Part shown: positions 1-6,218 of the stretch, piece after piece
Numbering within the stretch: the stretch's first letter is position 1
How the letters are laid out: each line of letters opens with the position of its first letter
From: Candidatus Hecatellales archaeon B24
GTDB lineage: Archaea > Thermoproteota > Bathyarchaeia > Hecatellales > Hecatellaceae
DNA length: 8,757 bases
NCBI GenBank assembly: GCA_001593855.1
Contig: LUCC01000046.1
Location: 1-8,757, forward strand
Direction: 5' to 3'
Program-made: the position numbers and the translations under genes
Notes under the pieces: generated by a model
Database searches by the model: none
Told to the model about the DNA's origin: nothing
The model's input: the letters and a program-made list of their open reading frames with translations, nothing else

Positions 1-636
1 TTTAAGCTTGTATTTTAGGTATACGCCTGTCCGCCCAACCGTGTCCCGCCGCGTGAGAACTCTAGCCCTTTCCCTCACGATTTCAGGGCTTACACCAACA
101 GCTCTGGCAGCTTCAGCCTCCCTTCCGGCTACAGGAGCCTCCACGTGGCCGCGTGGAACCGGGAGAATAAGCATGAGCCTTTTGTCTATGCCTGGAACCC
201 GTTTCCCGGCTTTAAGCTCCTCCAAGGCCACTTCACCTCCAAACCTGTAGAATTCTCTTTCAAGCCGGGATAGGCTGACCAAGGGAAAGGTAACCGTGGT
301 AAGCTCGTCTAGGTATAGGTGGGCTTTAACCACATGGCGTGGGGTAGCTTGAACCATAAGCCTGTCAACCAGGTGGAATCCCGCCTTCTCTAAGGCTAAT
401 TCAACCTGGAAGGAGGCTGCCGGGGAAGGTATAACCACGTCTACGTCGCTTCTCCTGTCCACATCTCCGCGGGCAAGGCTTCCGTGGACAACTGCCCTGT
501 GAAGGCCGGCTTCGGCTAGGGCCTCCATGACCCTTTGGGCTTTAAGGCGAAGTCTGCTGAGAAGATTCCACCTTTCCACGCTGTAGACAACTTCCCGGGA
601 GTCAGCCAGCCGGACAGGCTTTTTAATCCTGGACAA
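1..636 (-). CDS. Polymerase-beta-type nucleotidyltransferase, 3' end outside window
   Basis: The minus strand stays open from a TTG at 636 to the window edge (212 codons, no stop reached). An in-frame TGA lies just upstream of the TTG and a GAGGCGG stretch sits 1-2 bases before it, so TTG is the likeliest start; GTG codons inside the gene are less likely. Residues 48-69 carry the polymerase-beta nucleotidyltransferase signature: AVVHGSLARGD followed by S-D-V-D-V-V-I, with Gly52-Ser53 and the metal-binding pair Asp64-x-Asp66. Beyond it lie mixed alpha/beta sequence and a short helix-turn-helix-like stretch (AARAVGVSPEIVRERARVL, about residues 178-196). The family transfers nucleotides to protein, RNA or small molecules; the substrate cannot be read here. 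It is divergent from the molybdopterin gene, with 68 bp between the starts. No HEPN partner lies on its 5' side. Confidence 0.75.
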   Translation of the reverse strand, partial: MSRIKKPVRLADSREVVYSVERWNLLSRLRLKAQRVMEALAEAGLHRAVVHGSLARGDVDRRSDVDVVIPSPAASFQVELALEKAGFHLVDRLMVQATPRHVVKAHLYLDELTTVTFPLVSLSRLEREFYRFGGEVALEELKAGKRVPGIDKRLMLILPVPRGHVEAPVAGREAEAARAVGVSPEIVRERARVLTRRDTVGRTGVYLKYKLK

Positions 637-704
637 GCCGCCTCAAACCCTAAAAAGGGAAAGATGAGATTTAAGATTAAAGATGGCTGAAGGAGGGATT
701 TTTC

Positions 705-2036
705 ATGCCTCGCAGGGTTTCCACAGTATGCTCTCTCTGCGTTCATGAATGCGGAATTGAAGTGGAGGTTGAGAATGGCAGACCTGTGAGGGTTAGAGGC
801 CTCAGAGAGCACGGGGTAAGCCGGGGTTTCCTATGTCCTCGGGGCTACGCAGCCCTCGACCATGCTTACTCTTCTAGACGCTTAAAGAAACCCCTTATCA
901 GGAAGGGAGAAACGTGGGAGGAGACGTCGTGGAGTGAAGCCTTGGATTTCATGGCTTCCAAGCTGAAGGAGGTGAAGAAGCGGTATGGGGCTAGGGCCTT
1001 GGCTGTTTGGGGAGGAAGCGTAGCCATAGAGAACCTTAACGATTTCGCAGCCTTCGCCCAGAGGTTCTGCGACTTGTACGGAACCCCGAACTGGGTTGAC
1101 GCTGGAAGCTGGTGTTTCTGGTCTATGATTCTGGCTAGGCTTGCCACCTACGGTAAATATGAAATCCCCGACCCTGCAAGGTCGAAATGTGTTATGCTGT
1201 GGGCTCACAACCCCTCCGGCTCAGACCCGCTCACAGCTTTAAAGCTCAGCAAAACCCTGGGAAGAGGAGGGAAACTTATCGTCGTAGACTGCCGGCGGAC
1301 CACGTGGGCTGACAGGGCTGACGTATTCCTCCAGCCTAAGCCTGGCTTCGACCTGCACGTAGCTTTAGCCATGATTAACGTAGCCGTAAGGGAGGAACTG
1401 TACGACCGGGATTTCGTGGAGAAGTGGACAGTAGGCTTCAGCAGGCTTGCGGAACATGTAGCCAGGTATACTCCTGAGGAGGCTGCCTGGAAGGCCGGGG
1501 TTAAAGCTGAAACCATAAGAGAGGCAGCTAGACTCTACATGGCCTGTAAGCCCTCATGTATAGTTCAGGGTATCACATCTCTAGACCACCATGTTAACGG
1601 CTTCCAGACTTCTAGGGCCCTAGCCATACTTCAAGCCCTCACAGGCTGCCTGGACGTGGAGGGAGGTTTCACCCGGCCTCCAGCCCTAAAACTCAGAAGC
1701 CTCAGGCTTCCACACCTCGTCAAAGACCGCCCGCTGGGGTGCGAACGCTTCCTCCTTTACCGGGGCCTCCACGGCCGTCCACCAGGCTTCGCCCACGGCT
1801 TCACTGTGCTGGAAGCAGCGAGAACGGGTAGGCCTTACCCGGTGAAGGCTATGGTGGTGGCAGGGGCTAACCCTGTGGTTACCATGCCTGACGTTGACAG
1901 GGTGGTGGAGGCCCTTCAAAGCTTGGACTTTCTGGCGGTAATAGACCTCTTCATGACTGAGACTGCAGCCCTCGCCCACCTAGTGCTTCCCGCCTGCTCC
2001 TTTCTGGAGCGTAGCGGTGCACGAACTACAGGGTGA
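705..2036 (+). CDS. Molybdopterin oxidoreductase, N-terminal and catalytic part (frameshifted from 2033-2749)
   Basis: This is the large subunit of a DMSO-reductase-family molybdenum/tungsten bis-MGD enzyme (formate dehydrogenase, polysulfide reductase and acetylene hydratase relatives). The start is ATG 705 with AGGAGGG about 8 bases upstream. Residues 9-44 hold a 4Fe-4S site, C9-x2-C12-x3-C16-x27-C44, followed by PRG. Residues 134-140 (GSWCFWS) place Cys137 where the family ligates Mo or W. MLWAHNPSGSDP and VVAGANPVV are typical cofactor-domain motifs. The frame stops in the family motif where 'LPA-x-FLERSG-x-RTY' is expected: it reads LPACSFLERSGARTTG and ends. One missing base near 2026-2027 would restore RTYRVMHGEPY into the next frame. 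The joined product would be about 681 residues, normal for the family. No electron-transfer or membrane subunit is visible nearby, so the substrate is unknown. Confidence 0.85.
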   Translation: MPRRVSTVCSLCVHECGIEVEVENGRPVRVRGLREHGVSRGFLCPRGYAALDHAYSSRRLKKPLIRKGETWEETSWSEALDFMASKLKEVKKRYGARALAVWGGSVAIENLNDFAAFAQRFCDLYGTPNWVDAGSWCFWSMILARLATYGKYEIPDPARSKCVMLWAHNPSGSDPLTALKLSKTLGRGGKLIVVDCRRTTWADRADVFLQPKPGFDLHVALAMINVAVREELYDRDFVEKWTVGFSRLAEHVARYTPEEAAWKAGVKAETIREAARLYMACKPSCIVQGITSLDHHVNGFQTSRALAILQALTGCLDVEGGFTRPPALKLRSLRLPHLVKDRPLGCERFLLYRGLHGRPPGFAHGFTVLEAARTGRPYPVKAMVVAGANPVVTMPDVDRVVEALQSLDFLAVIDLFMTETAALAHLVLPACSFLERSGARTTG

Positions 2037-2749
2037 TGCATGGTGAACCCTACATGGCCCTGAGGAGACGCTGCATGGAGGAGCAAGGTGAATCTTGGCC
2101 TGACTGGCGTATATGGACGGAGTTAGCGTGGAGAATGGGCTTCGAAGAGCAGTTTCCGTGGAGAAGCGTTGAGGAAGCCTCAGACTGGATGCTTGAACCT
2201 TCCGGGCTGAACCTTAAAAAATTAGCCGAGGAAAACCCGGCAGGCATATTTTACGCTAAACGCTTCACAGCCAAGGAATACGAAGCCTACGGAGGCTTTC
2301 CAACATCCTCAGGTAAGGTGGAGTTCTACTCTGAACAGCTGGCTGAGGAAAAGGTGCCTCCTCTTCCCACCCCCGTCGAGCTGAGGGAGCTTGAAGCTGA
2401 CAGCGAATATCCTCTGCTGCTCGTAAGCGGGTATAGAATCCCGTTTTACACGCACAGCCAGCTTAGGGACGTCAAAAGGCTTAGTGAACGTTGTTCCGAG
2501 CCGATAGCAGAAATACATCCTTCCACCGTCAGGAGGGAGGGCTTAGAAAATGGAGGCTTGGCTGTTATAGAGACGAGGAAGGACAGCATTAGGATAAAGG
2601 TTGCAGCCGCGGAAAGACTGAAACCGGATGTGGTAAGCATACCTCACGGGTGGCCTGGGCTTAACAGGCTCTTCGGCTTCGAACCTAGCGACCCTGCCAC
2701 TGGCTACGCGGTGTTTAAAGGTTTACCTTGCAGAGTTAGGCCGGTTTAA
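2033..2749 (+). CDS. Molybdopterin oxidoreductase, C-terminal part with MGD-binding domain
   Basis: This continues the preceding gene in the -1 frame. It begins with VMHGEPYMALRRR, the sequence expected directly after the FLERSG-x-RTY motif of the same protein family. GESWPDWRIWTELAWRMG is also a typical large-subunit segment. From about residue 126 (YPLLLVSGYRIPFYTHSQLR) to the end it is the molydopterin-dinucleotide-binding beta-barrel domain, with the usual HPSTVRREGLENGGLAVIET stretch and a final GYAVFKGLPCRV. GTG 2033 and ATG 2036 overlap the upstream stop in a TGATG arrangement, so translational coupling of two separate chains is formally possible. No good ribosome site precedes them, however, and the break falls inside a conserved motif, so a frameshift in one gene is much more likely. 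Confidence 0.82.
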   Translation: MMHGEPYMALRRRCMEEQGESWPDWRIWTELAWRMGFEEQFPWRSVEEASDWMLEPSGLNLKKLAEENPAGIFYAKRFTAKEYEAYGGFPTSSGKVEFYSEQLAEEKVPPLPTPVELRELEADSEYPLLLVSGYRIPFYTHSQLRDVKRLSERCSEPIAEIHPSTVRREGLENGGLAVIETRKDSIRIKVAAAERLKPDVVSIPHGWPGLNRLFGFEPSDPATGYAVFKGLPCRVRPV

Positions 2750-2794
2750 GGCTTCCGCCAGCCGTCGGTTACGTTTGCACGTTTTTGCCTAAGA

Positions 2795-2806
2795 AAAAAT
2801 TTATTT
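2795..2806 (+). promoter_or_regulatory. Probable TATA element for the sugar nucleotidyltransferase operon
   Basis: An A-tract followed by TTTATTT lies in the 109-bp gap between genes. It is about 55-60 bases before the GTG start, which allows a transcription start near 2828 and a short leader containing the GGGATGGA ribosome site. It was called by position and composition only. Confidence 0.35.
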
Positions 2807-2858
2807 GATTTATGGAGATTATTAAAGTTTTAAGTAGCTGGTTTAGGGATGGAACTCT

Positions 2859-3599
2859 GTGAAGGCTGTGGTGCTGGCTGGAGGCTACGCTAAGCGTTTA
2901 CAGCATTTTTCGAAGAATATTTCTAAGCCTCTACTACCCATTAAAGGCAGGACCATCATCGACCATATCGTGGAGAAGCTCATCAGCCTTAACGAAATCC
3001 GGGAGATAATCGTTTTAACCAATAGGAAGTTTGCAGGCCAGTTCAGGGAGTGGGCTTTGAAAGGCGGATATGAAAGGGTGGAAGTAGTTGCGGAGCCCAG
3101 CAGGAATGAGGAGGAGAAGCTTGGCTCGCTTGGAGCCATAGCATGGTTGGCTTCAACACGGGGGCTGGAGGAAGACTGCCTGATAATTGGCGGAGACAAC
3201 GTTTTCACTTCAAGCCTTGAACCGCTTATGGAATACTACGGGAAAGTTAAGGCACCTATCATAGTGGTTTACGATTTGAAAAGCAGGAAGCAGGCTAGGG
3301 AGTATTCTGTTGTTAAACTTGGCTCAGACTCGAAGGTTGTAAGCTTCGTTGAAAAACCGGAGAAGCCTGATTCAACCCTCATAGGAACCTGCATTTACGT
3401 TATGCCCAAGGAAACCTTGGGAATGCTTCGCAGATATTTAGAAGAGGGAGGAAACCCTGACAGCCCAGGATACTTCATCCAGTGGCTTCACAGCCGAACC
3501 GGTGTTTACGGCTACAAGCTTGAGGGCCAATGGTACGACGTAGGGAAGCCTGAAACCTACCTGAAAGCCCGGGAAGCCTTCCAGCCGGAGAAAGGGTAA
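2859..3599 (+). CDS. Sugar-phosphate nucleotidyltransferase (NDP-sugar pyrophosphorylase family)
   Basis: This 246-residue protein would join an NTP to a sugar 1-phosphate, giving an NDP-sugar and pyrophosphate, in the cytoplasm. The first residues, KAVVLAGGYAKRL followed by SKPLLPIKG, are the nucleotide-binding loop and the conserved Lys-Pro of the family; IIGGDNVF (about residues 107-114) holds the metal-binding Asp. VVSFVEKPEKP and GTCIYVMPKETL are the usual sugar-binding region, and GQWYDVGKPETYLKAREAF closes the domain. There is no left-handed beta-helix acyltransferase tail, so it is a single-domain enzyme like RmlA- or RfbF-type proteins; which NTP and sugar it uses is not decidable. 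The start is GTG 2859 with GGGATGGA 5 bases upstream. The alaX frame begins 23 bases after the stop, suggesting co-transcription. Confidence 0.88.
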   Translation: MKAVVLAGGYAKRLQHFSKNISKPLLPIKGRTIIDHIVEKLISLNEIREIIVLTNRKFAGQFREWALKGGYERVEVVAEPSRNEEEKLGSLGAIAWLASTRGLEEDCLIIGGDNVFTSSLEPLMEYYGKVKAPIIVVYDLKSRKQAREYSVVKLGSDSKVVSFVEKPEKPDSTLIGTCIYVMPKETLGMLRRYLEEGGNPDSPGYFIQWLHSRTGVYGYKLEGQWYDVGKPETYLKAREAFQPEKG

Positions 3600-3608
3600 A
3601 CAGGTGTC

Positions 3609-3616
3609 GGAGGCGG
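3609..3616 (+). promoter_or_regulatory. Shine-Dalgarno site that selects the CTG start of alaX
   Basis: GGAGGCGG ends 6 bases before CTG 3623, an ordinary spacing. It lies too close behind GTG 3604 to serve that codon. This is the main local evidence for initiation at CTG. Confidence 0.5.
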
Positions 3617-3622
3617 AAAAGT

Positions 3623-4072
3623 CTGGCTTCAAGCGAGGTTAAAACCCATACAGCCCTTCACGTGGTGAAAGGAGCGGTTAGGAAAGTTCTGGGGGCGAAG
3701 TGGACTGCCAGCGTGCACGTAAGCGGAAACCATGGAAGGCTGACCGTGCAGTTCAACCGTAAGCCCACCGACGAGGAGCTAAAGGAAATTGAAAGGCTGG
3801 CTAACGAGAAAATACGCGAGAATGCCCCGGTAGAAGTGTACACGCTGCCCCGGGAGGAAGCTGAAAAACGTTTCGGCGATGAAATATACGACCTCTTCCC
3901 GATTCCGGAGCATATTAAAACCCTGAACATACTGGTTATCGAGGGGTGGAATGTTAACGCCTGCAACAAGGAGCACGCTCAAACCACAGGTGAAATAGGA
4001 AGCATAAAACTTGGGAAGCCGAGGTTCAGGCAGGCAAAGCAACTTTTAGAGCTGCCTTTCGACGTAGAGTAA
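3623..4072 (+). CDS. alaX: Alanyl-tRNA editing protein AlaX, short form, apparent CTG start
   Basis: This free-standing editing domain is related to that of alanyl-tRNA synthetase; it deacylates Ser- or Gly-tRNA(Ala) in trans. The zinc and catalytic motifs are both present: HTALH (H-x3-H, codons 3647-3661) and CNKEH (C-x3-H, near 3961-3975). LPREEAEKRFGDEIYDLFPIPE and the closing TTGEIGSIKL region are typical of archaeal AlaX-S. The first standard start in this frame is GTG 3662, but that would cut off both histidines of HTALH, so it cannot be right. The frame is open back to a stop at 3551 and has no ATG, GTG or TTG before 3662. CTG 3623 gives LASSEVKTHTALH, the same length as the N-terminus I recall for the Pyrococcus protein, and GGAGGCGG ends 6 bases before it. 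The product would be 149 residues. A one-base error joining GTG 3604 to this frame is the alternative. Confidence 0.85.
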   Translation: MASSEVKTHTALHVVKGAVRKVLGAKWTASVHVSGNHGRLTVQFNRKPTDEELKEIERLANEKIRENAPVEVYTLPREEAEKRFGDEIYDLFPIPEHIKTLNILVIEGWNVNACNKEHAQTTGEIGSIKLGKPRFRQAKQLLELPFDVE

Positions 4073-4091
4073 ACCTGCTTATCACGGGATT

Positions 4092-4110
4092 AAGCCGGGG
4101 GGTTCGGCTT
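4092..4110 (+). terminator. Hairpin after alaX, possible 3' end signal
   Basis: AAGCCG and CGGCTT form a perfect 6-bp stem around a GGGGGTT loop, 20 bases after the alaX stop. It is followed by a pyrimidine-rich stretch rather than a T-run, so it may be an RNA 3'-end structure rather than a classical terminator. Confidence 0.25.
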
Positions 4111-4220
4111 TCAGCTGCTTCCGTCCTCTTGCAGGGAAACGTTAATATGTGTCCGTGAAGCGTGGGAGGACGGGTGAGCACGGCTAAATTTAACCAGACA
4201 CTCACCTTGGAGGGAAACGG

Positions 4221-4328
4221 TTGGTTAAAAACTGCCCGAAATGTGGAACTAAAATGGAGTATGACCGGATTAAAGACACGTTATACTGCCCTAAATGCAA
4301 GTATGACGAGAGAAAAGGAGCCAGCTAA
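4221..4328 (+). CDS. Small zinc-ribbon protein, 35 residues
   Basis: A short gene that length filters would miss. From TTG 4221 it reads VKNCPKCGTKMEYDRI and then KDTLYCPKCKYDERKGAS, with two CPxC knuckles 14 residues apart (Cys5/Cys8 and Cys23/Cys26), a complete four-cysteine zinc ribbon. GGAGGGA at 4209-4215 sits 5 bases before the TTG, a very good ribosome site, and the frame upstream is closed by a TAA at 4191. Archaeal genomes carry many tiny proteins of this kind, some resembling the zinc ribbons of transcription factors or ribosomal proteins; the partner is not known. It lies 148 bases after alaX and may be transcribed with it. Confidence 0.7.
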   Translation: MVKNCPKCGTKMEYDRIKDTLYCPKCKYDERKGAS

Positions 4329-4355
4329 CACGTCCATACCAGCCTAACACACTTC

Positions 4356-4362
4356 CCTTTTT
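4356..4362 (+). terminator. Pyrimidine/T-run after the zinc-ribbon gene
   Basis: CCCTTTTT followed by an A+T-rich stretch begins about 27 bases after the zinc-ribbon stop. This fits the U-rich termination of archaeal RNA polymerase. From here to 4548 I see only A+T-rich sequence with several TATA-like stretches and no gene. Confidence 0.3.
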
Positions 4363-4548
4363 ATCTTATATAGCGTAAGCCCTTCTCCTACAGTCTTACC
4401 TCAAGCTTCGGTGTAATGTTCTGCCAGGCATTTCCTAATTTCTCTTATATTCTTTATATTCTATTTATAAGCCTTCAAAACTACCCTCTTTTTCTAAAGT
4501 AGGATTTTGACTATAGCAGCAGTTAAACCCTATTTGTAATTTCTATTT

Positions 4549-4901
4549 TTATACCGGCTTCTCCTCGTATAGTTTTCTAAAGCTGTTGGTTAGGAAGCAG
4601 TATGTAAGTATTAGGCTCGCTATACCCATTGTAAGGCTTGAGATGAAGGCTAGGGATGGTTCCGGAAGCATGTTCAGCTTATAGAAGATTAGGGGTGAAA
4701 ATATGGCAGCCATGGCCGCGCTCCAAAGCAGAAATCCTATGAGAGCCCCCTTCTGACTTATTAGACGGGTTCTTGGTGCGGTTGTGAAGTCTGGGTAGCG
4801 AGCAGTGCGGCTCGGTTGTTGAACTCTGGCTGTATCAGAAAAACAACCGTGAGGTAAAAGATGAAGGAAGGGAAGAACTGTACAACAATTAGGAGTCGCA
4901 A
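4549..4901 (-). pseudogene. Frameshifted small membrane protein, about 117 residues
   Basis: Two minus-strand frames together read like one membrane protein. The upstream frame (4901 down to a stop at 4761) has RLLIVVQFFPSFIFYLTVVF, then LIQPEFNNRAALLA: one hydrophobic helix and a polar loop. The downstream frame has TAPRTRLISQKGALIGFLLW, a helix running on into AAIFSPLIFYKLNMLPEPS, then a third helix, SLTMGIASLILTYCFL, and a charged tail FRKLYEEKPV ending at TAA 4549. A single missing base between about 4830 and 4763 would join them. TTG 4901 is a possible start; the second frame has no standard start before ATG 4713, in mid-helix, so it is not a gene alone. I do not recognise the family. 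Confidence 0.5.
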
Positions 4902-4923
4902 CCTCTTGAGTGCTAGTTTTTAG

Positions 4924-4937
4924 TTAAGTATTTATTT
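4924..4937. promoter_or_regulatory. A+T-rich divergent promoter, HTH-MNT gene and membrane gene
   Basis: TTAAGTATTTATTT lies between the two divergent starts. It is about 25 bases before the operator and 40-50 before ATG 4977 on the plus strand, and about 25-35 upstream of TTG 4901 on the minus strand. It is TATA-like in both readings. Confidence 0.35.
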
Positions 4938-4940
4938 CTG

Positions 4941-4970
4941 AAAACCGAAATACATTTCGGAAAAACGAAA
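4941..4970. promoter_or_regulatory. Palindromic operator upstream of the HTH-MNT gene
   Basis: CCGAAAT-AC-ATTTCGG (4945-4960) is a perfect 7-bp inverted repeat with a 2-base centre. In addition AAAACCGAAA (4941-4950) and AAAAACGAAA (4961-4970) form a direct repeat 20 bases apart with one mismatch, so the same half-site appears twice on one strand and once on the other. It sits between the TATA-like stretch and ATG 4977, where a bound repressor would block initiation. The HTH domain of the gene just downstream is the natural candidate to bind it (inference). Confidence 0.55.
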
Positions 4971-4976
4971 CAGTGG

Positions 4977-5597
4977 ATGAGGATGTATCTGGACCGCATC
5001 TTAGGGAGCACGACCAAAGTGAATGCTTTGTCCGTGCTGATATCCAACCCTGAAAAGAGCTTCATGGAGGTCGAGCTTGCCAGGGAAAGCGGCTCTCCGG
5101 TCTCAGAAGTGAACAGGCAGATGAGCGACCTGGTTAATTCTGGATTGGTCTTGGTGCAGCGGGTTGGGAGAGCCAAAGTCTATCAGATAAACAGCAAGCA
5201 CTTCCTCTACAGTCCCATAAGGAAACTGTTCAGGAGCCTTGAGAGCGTGTACCGGGAGATCGCCAAGAAAATCGTTTCACGCGTCGCCAAGCATAAACCT
5301 AAAGCGATAATCCTCTTCGGAAGCTTGTCCAAAGGAAAGATAAGAAGCGACATCGTTAAAGAACCGAGCGACATCGACCTCATAGTGGTGGCGGACAAGG
5401 GCGATGTGCATAAGATAAGGAACGAAATGCTCCGGTTCATCAACGAAGAGATTAGTATAAGATACGGCGTTGTAGTCTACCCCATCGTGCTCTCGTTAGA
5501 AGAATATTTGAAAGGTCTGAGCAAGGACCAGTTCATCATCGATGCGCATTCGAAAGGGGAGTTGTTGTATGGAGAAAAGCCGCACAGGTTTGGTTAA
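4977..5597 (+). CDS. Winged-helix plus MNT nucleotidyltransferase, antitoxin-like
   Basis: A 206-residue fusion. Residues 1-75 form an ArsR/MarR-like winged helix (KVNALSVLISNPEKSF, VSEVNRQMSDLVNSGLVLV, then the wing RVGRAKVYQI). Residues 108-138 form a minimal nucleotidyltransferase active site: AIILFGSLSKGK with Gly115-Ser116, then SDIDLIVV with Asp132-x-Asp134. In MNT/HEPN modules the MNT enzyme is the antitoxin and AMPylates the HEPN RNase; the added HTH domain would let it control its own promoter. The start is ATG 4977, with ATG 4983 also possible. The end overlaps the HEPN start by 29 bases, the usual tight coupling. The gene is intact although its partner is not. Confidence 0.82.
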   Translation: MRMYLDRILGSTTKVNALSVLISNPEKSFMEVELARESGSPVSEVNRQMSDLVNSGLVLVQRVGRAKVYQINSKHFLYSPIRKLFRSLESVYREIAKKIVSRVAKHKPKAIILFGSLSKGKIRSDIVKEPSDIDLIVVADKGDVHKIRNEMLRFINEEISIRYGVVVYPIVLSLEEYLKGLSKDQFIIDAHSKGELLYGEKPHRFG

Positions 5598-5832
5598 GTG
5601 GGCGCTGCGCAAAGCAGAAGAGTACCTGCAGTCTGCGCACGGCAACTTGAAGGCTGGAAGGCTCTTTCCTGCCGCGGAAGAAATATTCCGCAGTGTCGAA
5701 ACCGCGCTCGAAGCGTTATTGTACTATTACGGGACTAGGAAGATAGAGTATCCGGGAACGCAGAGAAAATTCAAAAACCAATCTTCCATCAGGCAGCCAT
5801 TGATACCTAGTAGTTTTTTCTTTATTATTTGA
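5569..5832 (+). pseudogene. HEPN-domain protein, C-terminally truncated
   Basis: From ATG 5569 (GGGGAG 7 bases upstream) it reads WALRKAEEYLQSAHGNLKAG followed by RLFPAAEEIFRSVETALEAL and LYYYGTRKIEYPGTQRKF, the first two helices and turn of a HEPN domain that pairs with MNT enzymes. After about residue 68 (near 5772) the sequence turns into unrelated residues, KNQSSIRQPLIPSSFFFII, and stops. HEPN toxins of this kind run some 50 or more residues further and carry the RNase motif R-x4-6-H in the missing part. The product should therefore be inactive as an RNase. The break is just left of the tRNA-Lys fragment at 5829, so the loss is probably tied to the rearrangement that brought in the next cassette. 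An upstream in-frame ATG at 5542 would lengthen the overlap and lacks a good ribosome site. Confidence 0.7.
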
Positions 5833-5855
5833 ACCCTCGGCCAACAGGTTAAGAG
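5829..5855 (-). repeat. tRNA-Lys fragment, att-like copy
   Basis: These 27 bases match 6576-6602 inside the tRNA-Lys gene in the same orientation, with two mismatches (5840 and 5846). They cover the anticodon loop, the 3' side of the anticodon stem, the variable region, the 5' T-stem and part of the T-loop. The match stops abruptly on both sides, so this is not a tRNA gene. This sub-region is one of those commonly used as an attachment core by elements that integrate into tRNA genes. Confidence 0.65.
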
Positions 5856-5875
5856 TTGAAGATTGTGGTAAAATT

Positions 5876-5889
5876 AAAGCTTTTTAAAT
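5876..5889 (+). promoter_or_regulatory. BRE/TATA promoter of the small two-gene operon
   Basis: AAAGC followed by TTTTTAAAT is a good archaeal BRE plus TATA box. The expected transcription start about 25 bases on falls at the first start codons (5907-5922), suggesting a leaderless transcript. Confidence 0.5.
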
Positions 5890-5906
5890 CTTAAGTCTAT
5901 TCTTAT

Positions 5907-6218
5907 TTGGTGATTTTTCAATTGTCCGAGGAAATTCTGAAGATCGCAAGAGAAGTAACGGCTAGGGAGAAACCTGAAGAGGCTCTAACCATTATTCTTA
6001 GAAGATACATTCAAGGTAGGATTGCTGAGTGTGAGGAAGAAATTAAGAAATTTGAATCTAAATATGGTATGAGTATTAAAGATTTTTATGAAAAACTTGG
6101 CAGAGATTTCCCTTTAACTTGGGAGCATGAAAGGGATTATATGGATTGGGATTGGGCGATAGCTGAAATTGAAGAGTTAAAAGAGAGACTTAAGAAGCTG
6201 GAAAAATATGGAAGCTGA
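5907..6218 (+). CDS. Small helical protein, probable antitoxin of the pair
   Basis: A protein of 98 to 103 residues. The N-terminus (LSEEILKIAREVTAREKPEEALTIILRRYIQGR) resembles an antitoxin dimerisation/DNA-binding segment. The rest is a charged helical region (AECEEEIKKFESKYG) and an aromatic segment (WEHERDYMDWDWAIAEIEEL) that could be the toxin-binding arm. Starts at TTG 5907, GTG 5910 and TTG 5922 are all possible; the promoter position favours 5910 or 5922, and no ribosome site is visible. It overlaps the next gene by 11 bases in the order antitoxin then toxin, as is usual. The function rests on size, order and overlap; the sequence itself I recognise only as a type of small archaeal protein. 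Confidence 0.65.
   Translation: MVIFQLSEEILKIAREVTAREKPEEALTIILRRYIQGRIAECEEEIKKFESKYGMSIKDFYEKLGRDFPLTWEHERDYMDWDWAIAEIEELKERLKKLEKYGS

Noticed and set aside
516..812. Minus-strand frame across the 636-705 divergent gap
   Set aside because: It is a shadow of the nucleotidyltransferase and the molybdopterin gene in another frame.
3604..3642. GTG-started 12-codon leader peptide before alaX
   Set aside because: No ribosome site precedes it and it ends inside the alaX frame. It is more useful as evidence for a possible one-base error than as a gene.
4162..4347. Plus-strand 61-residue frame
   Set aside because: It overlaps the zinc-ribbon gene in another frame, lacks a ribosome site and reads as low-information sequence, while the other frame gives two CPxC knuckles.
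5829..5855. A second tRNA gene on the minus strand
   Set aside because: Only the anticodon-loop to T-loop part matches; no acceptor stem, D-arm or closing T-stem can be formed on either side.
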